Source of the DNA: JTS-AC122 sp050246015
GTDB taxonomy: Bacteria > Planctomycetota > Phycisphaerae > Phycisphaerales > UBA1924
Reading direction: 5' to 3'
Assembly (NCBI GenBank): GCA_050246015.1
Contig: JBFWWU010000030.1
Location: 1 to 35,592 of the forward strand
DNA: 35,592 nt
The first letter of the stretch is position 1. Every line of letters begins with the position of its first letter. This document shows, one piece after another, positions 10,103 through 18,853 of this stretch. A model generated the notes under the pieces. It had not been told where the DNA came from. It searched no databases and saw only the letters and a list, made by a program, of their open reading frames with translations. Position numbers and translations under genes: made by a program.

Positions 10103-10136
10103 ATGCCGCCTTGTTCCGGCATGATTCATTTTTTTT
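10103..10136 (+). terminator. Possible plus-strand terminator
   Basis: A 6-bp stem (ATGCCG/CGGCAT, 10103-10108 with 10117-10122) is followed after six bases by eight T. It is weak because of the gap. It could end the cusF-like transcript or a small RNA in the spacer. Confidence 0.3.
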
Positions 10137-10164
10137 CCATGCCTCCACCTCCCATGACACGCAC

Positions 10165-10196
10165 CGAGATCAGGTGCTTTCGTCCACCTGATCTCG
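10165..10196. repeat. Perfect 12-bp inverted repeat
   Basis: CGAGATCAGGTG (10165-10176) and its exact complement (10185-10196) enclose an 8-nt loop, 19 nt downstream of the uracil-DNA glycosylase stop. No T-run follows on either strand. It may be an mRNA 3'-end hairpin or a protein-binding site. Confidence 0.55.
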
Positions 10197-10214
10197 CCGC
10201 TCTCCATTGGCTCT

Positions 10215-11078
10215 TTACGCGCGCTCTATTCCCAATCGCTCCATCGCCCTTTGCAGATCCGACCACACCTTCTCGCGGTTTTCCTTCGTGTACGACCGCA
10301 GCAGAAACGCCGGGTGATACGTCGGCATCACCGGCACCGTCACCGCACCGTGCGAGAACGTCGCCCACTTCCCGCGCAGCGCGCCCATCGACTGATCCGT
10401 CCCCAGCAGCAAGCGTGTCGCCGGAAGCCCCAGCGTCACGATCACCCCCGGCCGGATCACCCCAATCTGATCAAACAGGTACGGCGCGCACAATCTCGCT
10501 TCATCAAGCGTCGGCGTCGCATTGTTCGGCGGCCGCGTCTTGAGCACGTTCGTGATGTACACCTGTTCCCGTGAGAGACCCATCGCCGTGATCATCTTGT
10601 TCAGCAGTTCGCCCGCGCGCCCCACGAACGGTTTCCCGATCCGGTCTTCCTCCGCGCCGGGCGCCTCCCCCACGAACATCAGCCGCGCGCACGGATCGCC
10701 GTCGCCGAACACGATGCAGTGATGATCCGTCACGAAGTGCTGGTGCGGCGCATCCTCTTCGTACCGCTTCCTGATCACCTCCAGAAGTTCCCAGTTCGCG
10801 ATCTGCGCCTCGTTCCAGTGAGCCGCGGGGGAGCCGGCGGCGCCAGGCACGCCCGCTGCGCGCGCCGCCGTCGCGTCCGCGCGCTCCGCCACACTCACAA
10901 CTTCTGCCTGCTTCGGCACGGATGGCGCTTCCGGAGCGCTCGCCGCGGCGGCGTCCTCGGAAATCACCTCAAGACCCGATTTCGCGGATCGGTACACCGG
11001 CACGAAATCCACACCCAAATAACGTGAGGCAAACGCATTCTGGCGGACAATCGCGGCGAGATTCGGGGTGCGGGACAT
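10215..11078 (-). CDS. Family 4-like uracil-DNA glycosylase lacking most Fe-S cysteines
   Basis: The protein belongs to the uracil-DNA glycosylase superfamily, which removes uracil from DNA to start base-excision repair. Family-4 features are GEAPGAEED (137-145), GKPFVGRAGELLNK, ITNVLKTRPPNN (175-186) and the closing PTYHPAFLLR (252-261). Family 4 normally binds a [4Fe-4S] cluster with four Cys: a CxxC early on, one in NxVKCRPP and one in the following helix. Here the CxxC is missing, the third is Thr181 and only Cys197 remains, so the cluster is probably absent. The first 95 residues are an Ala-rich, probably disordered extension not needed for the fold. The 287-aa product starts with ATG at 11078, and a membrane-protein gene is divergent 205 nt away. 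Confidence 0.88.
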   Translation of the reverse strand: MSRTPNLAAIVRQNAFASRYLGVDFVPVYRSAKSGLEVISEDAAAASAPEAPSVPKQAEVVSVAERADATAARAAGVPGAAGSPAAHWNEAQIANWELLEVIRKRYEEDAPHQHFVTDHHCIVFGDGDPCARLMFVGEAPGAEEDRIGKPFVGRAGELLNKMITAMGLSREQVYITNVLKTRPPNNATPTLDEARLCAPYLFDQIGVIRPGVIVTLGLPATRLLLGTDQSMGALRGKWATFSHGAVTVPVMPTYHPAFLLRSYTKENREKVWSDLQRAMERLGIERA

Positions 11079-11283
11079 GTTCCACGGTACCGCGTCGGCT
11101 CATTCAGTTCCAGTGCGCGACATTTGCGCGTCTCATCCTCTCATTCCCGCTCGAACAGGTGGAACGTCCCGCCTTTTTCCCACTCCAGAAGGCGGCTTTT
11201 CGGAGTTTTTCGGCGTGTTTTGGTAGCATGGCAGACAGTGACGCATTCCGCACGCAACGTCCCCCAGCAGCGAGGGTGAGGCC

Positions 11284-12024
11284 ATGACCACGATCCACGT
11301 TGAGCCCAAAGAGACGCCTTCCACCGTCAAGCCGCGCGAAATCGTCATTACCCGCGAGCATCACGCGGGCCGCCTCGCACGGTGGAGCCAGCCCGTCGGC
11401 GGCCCCAAGGTCGTCGGGGCGGCACTCGGCGGAATGGTGGTCACCGCGCTCTGGATCGCCATGTTTACCGTCGGCCTGTCCGTGCCCAGTCTTCCCTTCC
11501 GAAGCGGCCTGCTCGCCGTCGGGTCAAGCACCACGCCACCGGACGCGTTTCAGATCAATGGCCCTCTCGACGCGATCTACGCCCTTACCGTCGTCTGCTT
11601 CGCCTACACCCCGACCAACCTCGTGCTCCTGTGCTGCCTCGCGTCGCTCATCGGGTGCCTCGGCTATTACGCCACGACCAACGGCGTCGCGTCCCACACG
11701 CCGCCAACTCACCCCCACGCGGACGATCACGACCTCGCCGCCGGCCCGCACTCACCGTCCCGCGATCACCCCGCGGACACACTTTCTCTCCGCCCCGCGA
11801 TCTCCGCCGTCATGTGGGGCTTCTTCATCTACCTCTTCCTCATCTCCGGCACCCTGCTGGCGATGGAAAACCCCTTCGCGTCCACGACCCCCGAGCAGTA
11901 CCTGCGCCTCGCCGGCACCGCGTCGCTCCTGGCCTTCGTCGTCGGGTGGCAGCCCGAGGTCATCACCCGGCTGGTCACGCAGATCGGCCGCTCCCGCATC
12001 AGCAGCGACAAGCCCGCGCAGTAA
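11284..12024 (+). CDS. Four-helix membrane protein of unknown function
   Basis: This 246-aa protein has a basic cytoplasmic-looking N-terminus (1-45). Hydrophobic segments lie at about 46-66 (VVGAALGGMVVTALWIAMFTV), 96-125 (IYALTVVCFAYTPTNLVLLC), 176-196 (AVMWGFFIYLFLISG) and 209-225 (AGTASLLAFVVGW). A His/Asp-rich loop (THPHADDHDLAAGPH) lies between the second and third. No family is recognised. The His/Asp loop might bind metal, which is only a guess. The stop is 1 nt from the convergent recG stop, so their mRNAs must overlap or share termination signals. Confidence 0.75.
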   Translation: MTTIHVEPKETPSTVKPREIVITREHHAGRLARWSQPVGGPKVVGAALGGMVVTALWIAMFTVGLSVPSLPFRSGLLAVGSSTTPPDAFQINGPLDAIYALTVVCFAYTPTNLVLLCCLASLIGCLGYYATTNGVASHTPPTHPHADDHDLAAGPHSPSRDHPADTLSLRPAISAVMWGFFIYLFLISGTLLAMENPFASTTPEQYLRLAGTASLLAFVVGWQPEVITRLVTQIGRSRISSDKPAQ

Positions 12025-12025
12025 C

Positions 12026-14251
12026 TCATCCAACGTCCGCGATCCCGATCCACGGCCCGTGCGCTTTGAGCAATCGCCGCCGCACCAGCGCTTCGTCCGC
12101 GCCCGACAGCGTCGGGGATCGCGCGATCCACTCCTGCGCGTCGCGCGTCGCCAGGCGGAGCAGATCGCGGTCCCGCATCAGGTCGGCGACCTTGAACGGC
12201 GCGAGGCCCGATTGCCGCGCTCCCAGGACTTCGCCCGGGCCGCGGATCTCGAAATCCCGCTCGGCGAGCACAAACCCGTCGCTCACCCGGCGCATCACGT
12301 CCAGCCTCCGCGACGCCTCCTCCGTCACCGGGTCCCCCATGAGGATGCACACCGACTGCCGTCGCCCACGCCCCACGCGCCCGCGAAGTTGGTGCAGTTG
12401 CGACAGCCCGAACCGTTCGGCGTGCTCGACGATCATGATGTTGGCTCCCGGCACATCGACGCCGACTTCGATCACGGTCGTCGCGATCAGCACGCGCGTC
12501 GCCCCGGCGCGGAACGCGCTCATCACCGAGTCGCGCTCGGGCTCGGACAGCCGTCCGTGCATCGCCGCGACCGGCACGCCCTCCAGCGCCCCGCCCGGGC
12601 CGCGCAGCCGCGCCGACAGCGATTCGATGCTCCGCACCCCCACCCCACCCGCGGGCACGCCGGGCCGATCGTCGCGGCTCTCCGGGTCATCCACGCCCCC
12701 CGGGTCCGTCGCCCTGTCCCCCCTGTCGGCATCGATCGCGGGCGCCACGACATACGCCTGGTCGCCCGCCTCAACGCGCCGCCGGAGAAACCGGTACACA
12801 TCCTCCGATCGGCTCGCCGGCACGACGCGCGTCCGCACCGGCTTGCGACCCGGCGGTAACGACCGGATCGTCGAAACATCCAGATCGCCAAAGAGCGTGA
12901 GCGCCAGCGTGCGGGGGATCGGCGTCGCCGTCATGACCAGCACGTGCGGCGTGAGCGGTGCCGCCGGTCCCCCGGCCGGAGCCTGATCCGCGCCGTCCGC
13001 CGCGCCCCCCTTGCTCCGAAGCGACGCCCGCTGGTGCACGCCGAATCGGTGCTGCTCATCGATGATCGCGACCGCCAGCGAGTGGAACGCCACGTCCGGG
13101 GAAATGAGCGAGTGCGTGCCGATGGCGATGTCGATCTCCCCGCGCGCCAGTTCGTCCAGCGCCGACGCCCGTTCCCGCGCACTCAGCGCCCCGGTGAGCA
13201 GCCGCATCCGCACCTTCGACCCTTCCAGCATCCGGCTGATCGACGAGAAGTGCTGCTCGGCCAGCAGTTCGGTCGGCGCCATGAGCGCCGCCTGGTGCTT
13301 GGACGCCACGGCCAGCAGCATCGCGTACAGCGCCACGATCGTCTTGCCCGATCCGACATCCCCCTGGATCAGCCGATTGCTCGGCGTAGCGCGGGCCACG
13401 TCGTCCGCGACGTCCCGGATGACGCTGTTCTGATCCGGCGTCAACTCAAATGGGAATCGCGCGCGGATGTGCCGGTCGATCGTTGGCGAGACCGCCAGCG
13501 GCGGCGACCGCAGCGCGGTGCGCAGGTGCACACGCTTCATCTGCACCCCCAGTTGCAGCAGCAGCAGTTCGTCGTACGCCAGTCGCCGCCGCGCCGCGAT
13601 CACGTCCGGCTCGGAGCCCGGTCGATGGATCATCCGGTACGCCTCGCGCAGTTCCGGCAACTCCCGCCGGCGCCGGTACTCCTCGGACAGGTGGTCGTCG
13701 ATCATGGGCAACGCCAGCGGCAAGGCGTCCGCGATGATCTGCTCGATCACCGCCGAACCGATCTTCTCGCTCGCCGGATAGACGGGGCGCACGCGCGCTC
13801 CCTCGGCGGCCGGCTCGGGCCCGGAATCGTTCAGGATGGTGTACTTGGGATTGGCCACCTGCACACCGGGCCCGAATGCTCGGGCCTCGCCGTGCACGCG
13901 CAGCCGCATGCCCGGGTGGATCGTGCGCCGCATGTACGGCGCGTTGAACCACACCAGGTCGAGCCGGCCGGTATCGTCCATCAGCACGGCTTCAAATCTC
14001 GGCTTGCGCCCCCCGCGACCCGGCATCGAGCGCGTCGCCGTCACCTCGCCCCGCGCCGTGATCATCGAATCCGGACGGATCAGGTTGATCGTCGTCTCCG
14101 CCTCCAGCAGCTCGTGGCGCATCGGCAGATACGCGGCCAGGTGTCCCAGTTGGTGAACCCCCAGCGCCGCCAGTGCGTCGGCGTTCGCCGTTCGCACGCC
14201 GGGCAGGCTCCGCACGGGCGTGTGCAGCGAAATGTCGCTCGGCGGTGGCAT
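12026..14251 (-). CDS. recG: ATP-dependent DNA helicase RecG
   Basis: RecG remodels stalled replication forks and branch-migrates Holliday junctions. The 741-aa product has the N-terminal wedge/OB region (about 60-150), then an SF2 helicase core: Walker A IQGDVGSGKT (295-304), DEQH box IIDEQHRFGVHQR (397-409), and TATPIPRTLALT. The ending GPGEVLGARQSG is the RecG-specific C-terminal motif region. Two low-complexity insertions are visible: one before TATPIP (SKGGAADGADQAPAGG) and an Asp/Arg/Gly-rich stretch at about 500-540 (DADRGDRATDPGGVDD). The ATG at 14251 (MPPPSDISLH) is preferred over the open frame up to 14350, whose residues look non-coding. It is divergent from the CCA-adding enzyme gene, 149 nt away. 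Confidence 0.93.
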   Translation of the reverse strand: MPPPSDISLHTPVRSLPGVRTANADALAALGVHQLGHLAAYLPMRHELLEAETTINLIRPDSMITARGEVTATRSMPGRGGRKPRFEAVLMDDTGRLDLVWFNAPYMRRTIHPGMRLRVHGEARAFGPGVQVANPKYTILNDSGPEPAAEGARVRPVYPASEKIGSAVIEQIIADALPLALPMIDDHLSEEYRRRRELPELREAYRMIHRPGSEPDVIAARRRLAYDELLLLQLGVQMKRVHLRTALRSPPLAVSPTIDRHIRARFPFELTPDQNSVIRDVADDVARATPSNRLIQGDVGSGKTIVALYAMLLAVASKHQAALMAPTELLAEQHFSSISRMLEGSKVRMRLLTGALSARERASALDELARGEIDIAIGTHSLISPDVAFHSLAVAIIDEQHRFGVHQRASLRSKGGAADGADQAPAGGPAAPLTPHVLVMTATPIPRTLALTLFGDLDVSTIRSLPPGRKPVRTRVVPASRSEDVYRFLRRRVEAGDQAYVVAPAIDADRGDRATDPGGVDDPESRDDRPGVPAGGVGVRSIESLSARLRGPGGALEGVPVAAMHGRLSEPERDSVMSAFRAGATRVLIATTVIEVGVDVPGANIMIVEHAERFGLSQLHQLRGRVGRGRRQSVCILMGDPVTEEASRRLDVMRRVSDGFVLAERDFEIRGPGEVLGARQSGLAPFKVADLMRDRDLLRLATRDAQEWIARSPTLSGADEALVRRRLLKAHGPWIGIADVG

Positions 14252-14387
14252 GCGGCGGGTTCGGCGTTCAACGTGGGAACCGGTCGAGACTTGCAGTGTA
14301 GTAGAACCACCCGGCACGCTCCGCCTGGCGCCCCCGAGCCTCCCTCCCAATCGCCCCGCGCCCCTCGATGCGTCCGATCCAGAGAGT

Positions 14388-14393
14388 TACACT
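14388..14393 (+). promoter_or_regulatory. Candidate -10 box (TACACT) 7 nt before the CCA-adding enzyme ATG
   Basis: TACACT at 14388-14393 is the same hexamer found 8 nt before the aldehyde dehydrogenase. Initiation from it would give a leaderless transcript at ATG 14401. The -35 is weak. Confidence 0.35.
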
Positions 14394-14400
14394 GTGCCCG

Positions 14401-15759
14401 ATGGGCCGATCGGCTGATCCAGCCAGGGCACGGACGGCGGCGATCGAAGTCGTGAGGCGGCTTCGGGACGCCGGCTTCGTCGCGTACTTCGCCGGCGGAT
14501 GCGTCCGCGACGAACTCCTGGGCCTCCGCCCCACCGACTACGACGTCGCCACCGACGCCCGACCCGACGCCATCCGCTCCATGTTCGAGCGCACACACCT
14601 CGTGGGGCTCGCCTTCGGCGTCCTGCTCGTCCATCTCCACGACTGCCAGATCGAGGTCGCTACGTTTCGCGCCGATGGACCCTACACCGACCTTCGGCGA
14701 CCGGATTCCATCGAGTTCAGCGACGCCACCTCCGACGCGTCTCGCCGTGATTTCACCATCAACGCCCTGTTCCTGGACCCGCTGGGCAAGCCAGATGGCG
14801 CCGACGTCCGCGACCGCGTCTCAGGGCATGTCATCGACCTGGTGGGTGGCATCGATGACCTCCACGCCCGGCGAATCCGCGCGGTGGGGAACCCGGATCA
14901 GCGGTTGGCCGAGGACCACCTGCGGGCCCTGCGGGCCGTGCGCTTCGCCGCCAGGCTCGGATTTGAGATCGAGCCCTCGACCGCGGACGCCATCCGGCGC
15001 CACGCGATGCAACTCAAGGGCGTCAGCCGCGAACGCATCGGGGAAGAGATCCGGCGAATGATGGAGCATCCCCGCCGCGCTCACGCCGCTGCGATTCTCG
15101 AATCCCTCGGCCTGGACGCCCCCGTATTCGACGACCCGCCGGACGGCTCCACCCCGGGCACGAGCGCGCTCGATATCCTCGCCGGACTTGAAGCCGTACG
15201 CAGCGAGTTCGTGCGGCATCGGCTTCGCTACGGGACGGTTCTCGCGGCGTGGTGCATCGATCGCATCCGTTCCGGCCGACTTCAGGTCGATCACAACCCA
15301 TGGGAACTCGGACCGCGCGCCGCCGCCGCACGCGGTTCCCTGGTCGCCAGACTCCGGCGTGCGCTGTGCCTGAGCAACGATGAGCGCGACGATCTGGCCG
15401 ACGGCTTGGAAGGGCTTGGAGTGCTCCTGGACGCCTGGGATTCGCGCCCGGTCGCCGGTCAAAAGCGCATCGTCGCGCGACGCTGGTTCAAGGACTCGCT
15501 GCGACTGGCGCTCGTGCTCGATCCCGTCACGGGAGAGTCAATCGTGGCAAGGGTTCGCGAACTGGCGCGCACCCCCACCGGCCTCACGCCAGACCCGTGG
15601 GTGACCGGCGACGATCTGATTGCGATGGGTATGACGCCAGGACCCCTCTTCCGATCGGTGCTTGATCGGGTGTTGGACGCTCAGTTAGAGGGGCGAGTGA
15701 GGTCAAAAGACGAGGCCGTTGTCCTGGCGCGGGAACTGTCCGGCGATCCGAGCGTCTAA
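14401..15759 (+). CDS. CCA-adding enzyme / poly(A) polymerase family nucleotidyltransferase
   Basis: This class II nucleotidyltransferase adds CCA to tRNA 3' ends or adds A tails to RNA. The 452-aa product starts with the head domain: AGGCVRDELLG (31-41), DYDVATDA (46-53; the two metal-binding Asp), and SRRDFTINALF. The neck carries the nucleotide-recognition helix region NPDQRLAEDHLRALRAVRFA (about 164-183). There is no recognisable HD phosphohydrolase domain. Whether it is a full CCA enzyme, an A-adding enzyme or a poly(A) polymerase cannot be decided from motifs alone. The in-frame ATG at 14368 is less likely because GRSADPAR starts the conserved part and a -10 box sits just before 14401. 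Confidence 0.88.
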   Translation: MGRSADPARARTAAIEVVRRLRDAGFVAYFAGGCVRDELLGLRPTDYDVATDARPDAIRSMFERTHLVGLAFGVLLVHLHDCQIEVATFRADGPYTDLRRPDSIEFSDATSDASRRDFTINALFLDPLGKPDGADVRDRVSGHVIDLVGGIDDLHARRIRAVGNPDQRLAEDHLRALRAVRFAARLGFEIEPSTADAIRRHAMQLKGVSRERIGEEIRRMMEHPRRAHAAAILESLGLDAPVFDDPPDGSTPGTSALDILAGLEAVRSEFVRHRLRYGTVLAAWCIDRIRSGRLQVDHNPWELGPRAAAARGSLVARLRRALCLSNDERDDLADGLEGLGVLLDAWDSRPVAGQKRIVARRWFKDSLRLALVLDPVTGESIVARVRELARTPTGLTPDPWVTGDDLIAMGMTPGPLFRSVLDRVLDAQLEGRVRSKDEAVVLARELSGDPSV

Positions 15760-15921
15760 TTACTCGTCCAGTCGATCTTTGTATACGGGTTGCGTTATAC
15801 TCTTTGACGCAGTCTTGTCATAGATCACTCAAAGATCGGCGGACTTGCGTTGCCGGGATTGCGGGGACAATCGCATCGAACGTCCGGCTTCGGTCGGACC
15901 CCTAGACATGGGAGATTCAGA

Positions 15922-17364
15922 ATGAACAATCGGCGAATCAGGACGGCTGGGTTGGCGATCGCGGCGGGAATCGGCCTTGGTGCGGCGACGCCCGCCATGT
16001 GCCTCGAACCGGCGCCGCAATCCCCCGCCGTCTCGACCGACACCCGCGACGTACTGATCCTGCGATCAGGACAAAAAGTCGAAGGAAAGATCCAGAAGGA
16101 AGACGAAACCTCGGTTGATTTCCTGATCATCATGTCCAGCGGCTTGTCCGCTCCTCGCACCTATCAGAAGTCTGAAATCCTCGACATCCAGCGCAACGTC
16201 GAAGTCAGCGCCGTCGAGAAGAAGCCCGATTCCGCTCCCCCCACAAAGTCCGACAACAAGGACGTCACCGTCGTCGGCGAGGGCAAGACCAAGGTCTACC
16301 TCATGGAACTCTCCGGCGAGTTCAAGCGCGACGTGTCCCTGAGCCCCATCAAGGACGTCGCCAAGGACATCAAGAAAGTCCAGCCCGACATCCTCGTCAT
16401 CAAGGTCAACTGCGACTTCGTCAACGACGCGGGGCAGAAGGAAGACGAGTGGAAGGCCTACGAAGGGTCGTATGACCACCTCGAACTCGCCCGCAACATC
16501 GAGGTCGTCATCACCGACCAGATCCAGCACGACCCGGAGTTCAAGGTCAAGCCGCGGCTGGTCTTCTGGGTGAAAAAAGCCCTCGGCGGATCCGCCTTCC
16601 TGCCCTTTGTCGGCAAGGAGATCTACTACACCTCCGACGCGCAGCACGGCAACATCGGCTATCTCGACCTCCTCTTCGAGGGCGTCGGCGACGAAGTCGT
16701 CCGCGAGAAGCAGCGCTCGCTCCGCGAGGGCCGCGCCGAGGGCCTGGCAATCAAGGGCGGGCACCCCGTGGAAATCCTCCGCGCCATGTCCCGCATGGAC
16801 TACGTCCTCTCCGTCTCGTTCCCCGACGGCAAGCCCAAGTTCTACGAAGATACCTCCGGCGAGATCCTCCTGTCGGACGATGGGTCGCTCACCAACGGCC
16901 GGCGCGATTCCATGTCCGACCTCATGCGCGGCCGCGGGAACGACATCCTCACCCTGAGCGCCGATATGGCCAAGAAGCTCGGCATGTCCAACGGCACCGC
17001 CGACACCGACACCGAACTGATGGACGAACTCGGGTGCGCCCGCAACTACACCCTCACCCCCGGCGCCAGCAAGACCATCCTCTCCGCCTGGAGCAAGGGG
17101 GTCCGCGACGCCGAGTTCAAGATCCGAGACCTTCGCCGCGACCTCGGCCGCGTTGAAATCAAGGCGCCCGGTGGCTGGCAGGAGCGCACCAACGCCCGCT
17201 CTCAGCAGATCGGCATCATGGAGGACATCCTCGCCCTGCTGAAGCGCTACGGTGAAGCGATCAACCCCTACGAGATCCGCGCGTATCCTCCTCAGTACGA
17301 GCAGGACCTGCGCATCCAGATCGACCAGATCAAGCAGCAGCAGCGGCTCGACAAGCGTCGCTGA
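15922..17364 (+). CDS. Secreted ClpP/crotonase-fold-like protein, paralog A
   Basis: The 480-aa product has a signal peptide (about 1-27), a small beta domain with the repeated planctomycete-style motif LRSGQKVEGKI (47-57), and a region that aligns with the next gene: ILVIKVNCDF (157-166), LVFWVKKALGGSAFLPFV (213-230), EIYYTSDAQHGNIGY (233-247), and EILRAMSRMDYVLSV. In the paralog the first block reads VNSGGG, as in ClpP-fold serine proteases. Here it is VNCDFVND, and no Ser sits at the expected nucleophile position, so this copy is probably not a protease. GGGAG upstream supports the ATG at 15922. The two paralogs are 93 nt apart and likely form an operon. Its partner and substrate are unknown. 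Confidence 0.78.
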   Translation: MNNRRIRTAGLAIAAGIGLGAATPAMCLEPAPQSPAVSTDTRDVLILRSGQKVEGKIQKEDETSVDFLIIMSSGLSAPRTYQKSEILDIQRNVEVSAVEKKPDSAPPTKSDNKDVTVVGEGKTKVYLMELSGEFKRDVSLSPIKDVAKDIKKVQPDILVIKVNCDFVNDAGQKEDEWKAYEGSYDHLELARNIEVVITDQIQHDPEFKVKPRLVFWVKKALGGSAFLPFVGKEIYYTSDAQHGNIGYLDLLFEGVGDEVVREKQRSLREGRAEGLAIKGGHPVEILRAMSRMDYVLSVSFPDGKPKFYEDTSGEILLSDDGSLTNGRRDSMSDLMRGRGNDILTLSADMAKKLGMSNGTADTDTELMDELGCARNYTLTPGASKTILSAWSKGVRDAEFKIRDLRRDLGRVEIKAPGGWQERTNARSQQIGIMEDILALLKRYGEAINPYEIRAYPPQYEQDLRIQIDQIKQQQRLDKRR

Positions 17365-17457
17365 TGTGCTTCCCCCGGGGCGGGCGCCCGCGAGTCGTCC
17401 CCGCTTTCTTCCGACATGATCCTTTTGAGTACCAACACGGCAAAAGTGAGAAACACG

Positions 17458-18726
17458 ATGAACCTCAGAGCGATTCTCCGATTCCTCCTCGTGGCGGTGG
17501 TCGCGGCGACTTCGATGCTCGCCGTCTCCAACGCCTTCGCCGACAAACTCCATCTCAAGAACGGCAAGGTCCTCGACGGATCGGTCGTCGCCGAAGGCAA
17601 GGGCTGGGTCCAGTTCAAGTATTCCATCGCCAACATCGAGCAGACTCAGATCTTCACCGATGCCGAGTACAGCAAACTCGAGAAGGACTCCGTCACCAAC
17701 CCGGCCCCGGCGCCCGACGCCGGCAAGACCGACTCCGCCGTCGTCACCCCCAAGAAGCCCGGCGTCACCCGCATCGCCATCCTCAACTTCGGGCCCCCGA
17801 GCCAGTGGAGCGAGCAGTGCGGCGACATGGTCGGCGTGCAGATCTCCGCCGAGGCCTACCGCAAGGCCATCCCGATGCTCAAGAAGGAGCAAGTGGACGT
17901 GGTGGTCATCCGCGTCAACTCCGGCGGTGGGTACCTCCTCGAGATCGAGAAGTTCCACGACCTCTTCCACAACGAGTACAAGAAGAACTTCCGAACCGTC
18001 GCCTGGTTTGAGTCAGGCATCTCCGCCGCCGCCATGAGCCCCTGGGTCATCAACGAGTTCTATTTCATGGACAAGGGCAGCCTCGGCGCCTGCACCGGCT
18101 GGTACGGCCCCCTCATCGCCGTCAAGGGTGAGGAACTCGAAGCCGTCCTCATCCAGATGGAAAAGGCCTCCATCCTCGGCGGACGCGATCCCAAGATCAT
18201 GCGCGCCATGCAGATCATGGAGCCCCTCTCCGTCACCAAGGATCCCAAGACCGGCGAGATCACCTGGTTCCAGAACCTTTCCGGCGACAAGGTCATCAAC
18301 GGTGAAAACCGCATCCTGACCCTCAACTCCCACGACGCCTACGAGTACGGCATCTCCCGCGGCACCGCGAACACGCCCGAAGAACTCGGCCGCGTCATGC
18401 TCGGTCCAAACGCCGAGTTCGAGATCGGCGCCAAGGACGTCTCCGACTTCGTTGACAACTTCATGCGCGAACAGGATCGCGCCGAGAAGCAGGCCGTCGA
18501 GGTCGTCATCAAGTACATCACCGCGATCCGCCTCGCCCAGGCCGTGCAGGATCGTCAGGAGCGCGGCGCCCAGGTCAACATCGCCAAGCGCCAACTCGCC
18601 CAACTCCGCAAGTGGGTCAAGATGAATCCGAACATGGAGTTCCACCTGGGCGGCTACGTCGGGGCCCGCATGACCGACGAGTGGTTCCACGTGCAGGAGC
18701 AGTTCCTGCGCGACCTGCTCAAGTAA
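17458..18726 (+). CDS. Secreted ClpP/crotonase-fold protease-like protein, paralog B
   Basis: The 422-aa exported product has a signal peptide (1-28), then LHLKNGKVLDGSV (31-43), matching the small beta domain of the gene before it. The ClpP/NfeD-like core holds VDVVVIRVNSGGGYLLEI (146-163), WFESGISAAAMSPWV (183-197) and FMDKGSLGACTGWYG. VNSGGG is the oxyanion-type loop of S14/S49/NfeD proteins. The following segment, where NfeD or SppA has AAS-G, reads SAAAMS, so the catalytic Ser is displaced or replaced by Ala. It could be a pseudo-enzyme or use Ser189 or Ser194. The C-terminal quarter is helical and charged. The ATG at 17458 lies after GTGAG. A strong terminator follows at 18757, closing the two-gene unit. 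Confidence 0.82.
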   Translation: MNLRAILRFLLVAVVAATSMLAVSNAFADKLHLKNGKVLDGSVVAEGKGWVQFKYSIANIEQTQIFTDAEYSKLEKDSVTNPAPAPDAGKTDSAVVTPKKPGVTRIAILNFGPPSQWSEQCGDMVGVQISAEAYRKAIPMLKKEQVDVVVIRVNSGGGYLLEIEKFHDLFHNEYKKNFRTVAWFESGISAAAMSPWVINEFYFMDKGSLGACTGWYGPLIAVKGEELEAVLIQMEKASILGGRDPKIMRAMQIMEPLSVTKDPKTGEITWFQNLSGDKVINGENRILTLNSHDAYEYGISRGTANTPEELGRVMLGPNAEFEIGAKDVSDFVDNFMREQDRAEKQAVEVVIKYITAIRLAQAVQDRQERGAQVNIAKRQLAQLRKWVKMNPNMEFHLGGYVGARMTDEWFHVQEQFLRDLLK

Positions 18727-18756
18727 ACCCGGTTGATCCCTGCAACCATGCCCTCA

Positions 18757-18783
18757 AACCCCGCGCCCGCCGCGGGGTTTTTT
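18757..18783 (+). terminator. Strong intrinsic terminator
   Basis: A perfect 9-bp GC-rich stem (18757-18765 with 18771-18779), a 5-nt loop and a run of six T (18778-18783) lie 30 nt after the paralog B stop. Confidence 0.9.
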
Positions 18784-18853
18784 CTCGGCCTCGACATGCA
18801 TCGTCGGCACGTCGATTCGCCCAGATTCGGGTCGCCCGGCGCCTCGTCTCGTG

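Larger units (their letters stand above)
9849..10214. other. Non-coding convergent spacer with several hairpins
   Basis: No credible gene is seen between the convergent cusF-like and uracil-DNA glycosylase genes. The region holds a minus-strand terminator (9944-9982), a 7-bp hairpin (10041-10047 with 10056-10062), a plus-strand hairpin followed by eight T (10103-10136), and a perfect 12-bp hairpin (10165-10176 with 10185-10196). This density of structure could reflect a small RNA or simply stacked terminators. Confidence 0.45.

Noticed and set aside
14449..15759. HD phosphohydrolase domain in the CCA-enzyme-like protein
   Set aside because: No HxxxD pair with suitable spacing is visible in the C-terminal half, so the bifunctional type of CCA enzyme is not supported.
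16066..17970. 634-codon open frame on the minus strand opposite the ClpP-fold pair
   Set aside because: Asp/Glu/Leu/Val-biased antisense frame; the plus-strand proteins have signal peptides and align with each other.
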